Positions 5,188 through 5,399 of a stretch of DNA of 5,399 nucleotides are shown in pieces (within the stretch, counting starts at the first letter, position 1; every line of letters starts with the position of its first letter). The notes beneath the pieces were generated by a model that saw only the letters and a program-made list of their open reading frames with translations, did not search any database and was not told the DNA's origin. The stretch is from Candidatus Methylomirabilota bacterium (lineage in GTDB: Bacteria > Methylomirabilota > Methylomirabilia > Methylomirabilales > JACQHM01), in assembly GCA_016199025.1 (NCBI GenBank), contig JACQHM010000164.1, positions 1 to 5,399 on the forward strand, in the 5' to 3' direction. The position numbers were made by a program, and so were the translations under genes.

Positions 5188-5399
5188 GGCAGTTCGCCAA
5201 CTCCAACTTTTTCCTCGCCAGGGCTTCCAAGGAGACAAAGTGGATCTATTCCGGCTTCATCCTCCTGGCGACGATCGGCCTACTGACCATCTTCGCCTTC
5301 CAGGTTGCGAGGATCGGTATCGGCTACGAACAGCTTGTCGTCCACTACCGGGGCGGCGAGCTCGGGCAGGAGATGGCCTTCCCGAAGACGTTTGCCGAG
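5184..5399 (+). CDS. Unrecognised inner-membrane protein, N-terminal fragment
   Basis: Seventy-two codons are open from a TTG start to the right edge of the window. The TTG overlaps the apbE stop by 4 bases (TTGA), so translation is probably coupled. Residues 1-20 are polar and basic. Residues 21-43 form one clear membrane helix (starting IYSGFILLATIGLLTIFAF). The rest is hydrophilic, with HYRGGELGQEMAFPKTF at 54-70. With the basic N-terminus inside, this part should face the periplasm. The tract around HYRGG and FPKTF recalls uncharacterised membrane proteins that I associate loosely with bacterial metal or electron-transfer clusters, but I cannot name a family. It could supply electrons to the flavoprotein or support the permease. 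The missing C-terminus would decide, for example through further helices with histidines for haem. Confidence 0.75.
   Translation, partial: MRQFANSNFFLARASKETKWIYSGFILLATIGLLTIFAFQVARIGIGYEQLVVHYRGGELGQEMAFPKTFAE

Noticed and set aside
1..5399. CRISPR array, tRNA/rRNA gene, transposase, attachment site
   Set aside because: I looked for spaced repeats, tRNA-like cloverleaf ends, and transposase or integrase motifs, and found none.

Overview
The window comes from a Gram-negative bacterium of moderately high GC content: it encodes an outer-membrane beta-barrel protein and a twin-arginine-type exported protein. The phylum cannot be read from the sequence alone. All supported genes lie on the + strand. 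Layout: 1-139, the last 45 codons of a secreted GH114/TM1410-like glycoside hydrolase, probably unrelated to the rest; 140-275, a promoter and Fur-type operator; 276-758, a Fur-family metalloregulator; 759-894, a second, closely matching Fur-type operator; 895-1752, an FTR1-family iron permease; 1753-2053, a 301-base non-coding leader rich in inverted repeats; 2054-3580, a porin-like outer-membrane protein with a periplasmic coiled coil; 3599-4180, a Tat-type FMN-binding-domain protein; 4177-5187, an ApbE-type FMN transferase; 5184-5399 and beyond, the N-terminus of an unrecognised membrane protein.

The genes read as a Fur-controlled iron acquisition module. A porin could admit iron across the outer membrane, a flavoprotein flavinylated by ApbE could perform periplasmic electron transfer on iron, and the FTR1 permease could carry iron across the inner membrane. 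The truncated membrane protein at the right edge could be the link to the electron-transfer chain. The genes from 2054 onward are tightly packed: an 18-base gap, then two 4-base stop/start overlaps (GTGA and TTGA), which points to one translationally coupled transcript. The known partners of bacterial FTR1 systems (EfeO, EfeB, P19, ferredoxin-type FtrD) are not in the window, so this looks like a flavin-based variant.

Points worth most attention: the FTR1/porin/flavoprotein/ApbE combination; the structured leader before the porin, which could sequester its Shine-Dalgarno sequence; an ApbE with no visible signal peptide paired with a Tat-type substrate, which suggests flavinylation before export; and unusual residues at both the ApbE metal site and the flavinylation motif.
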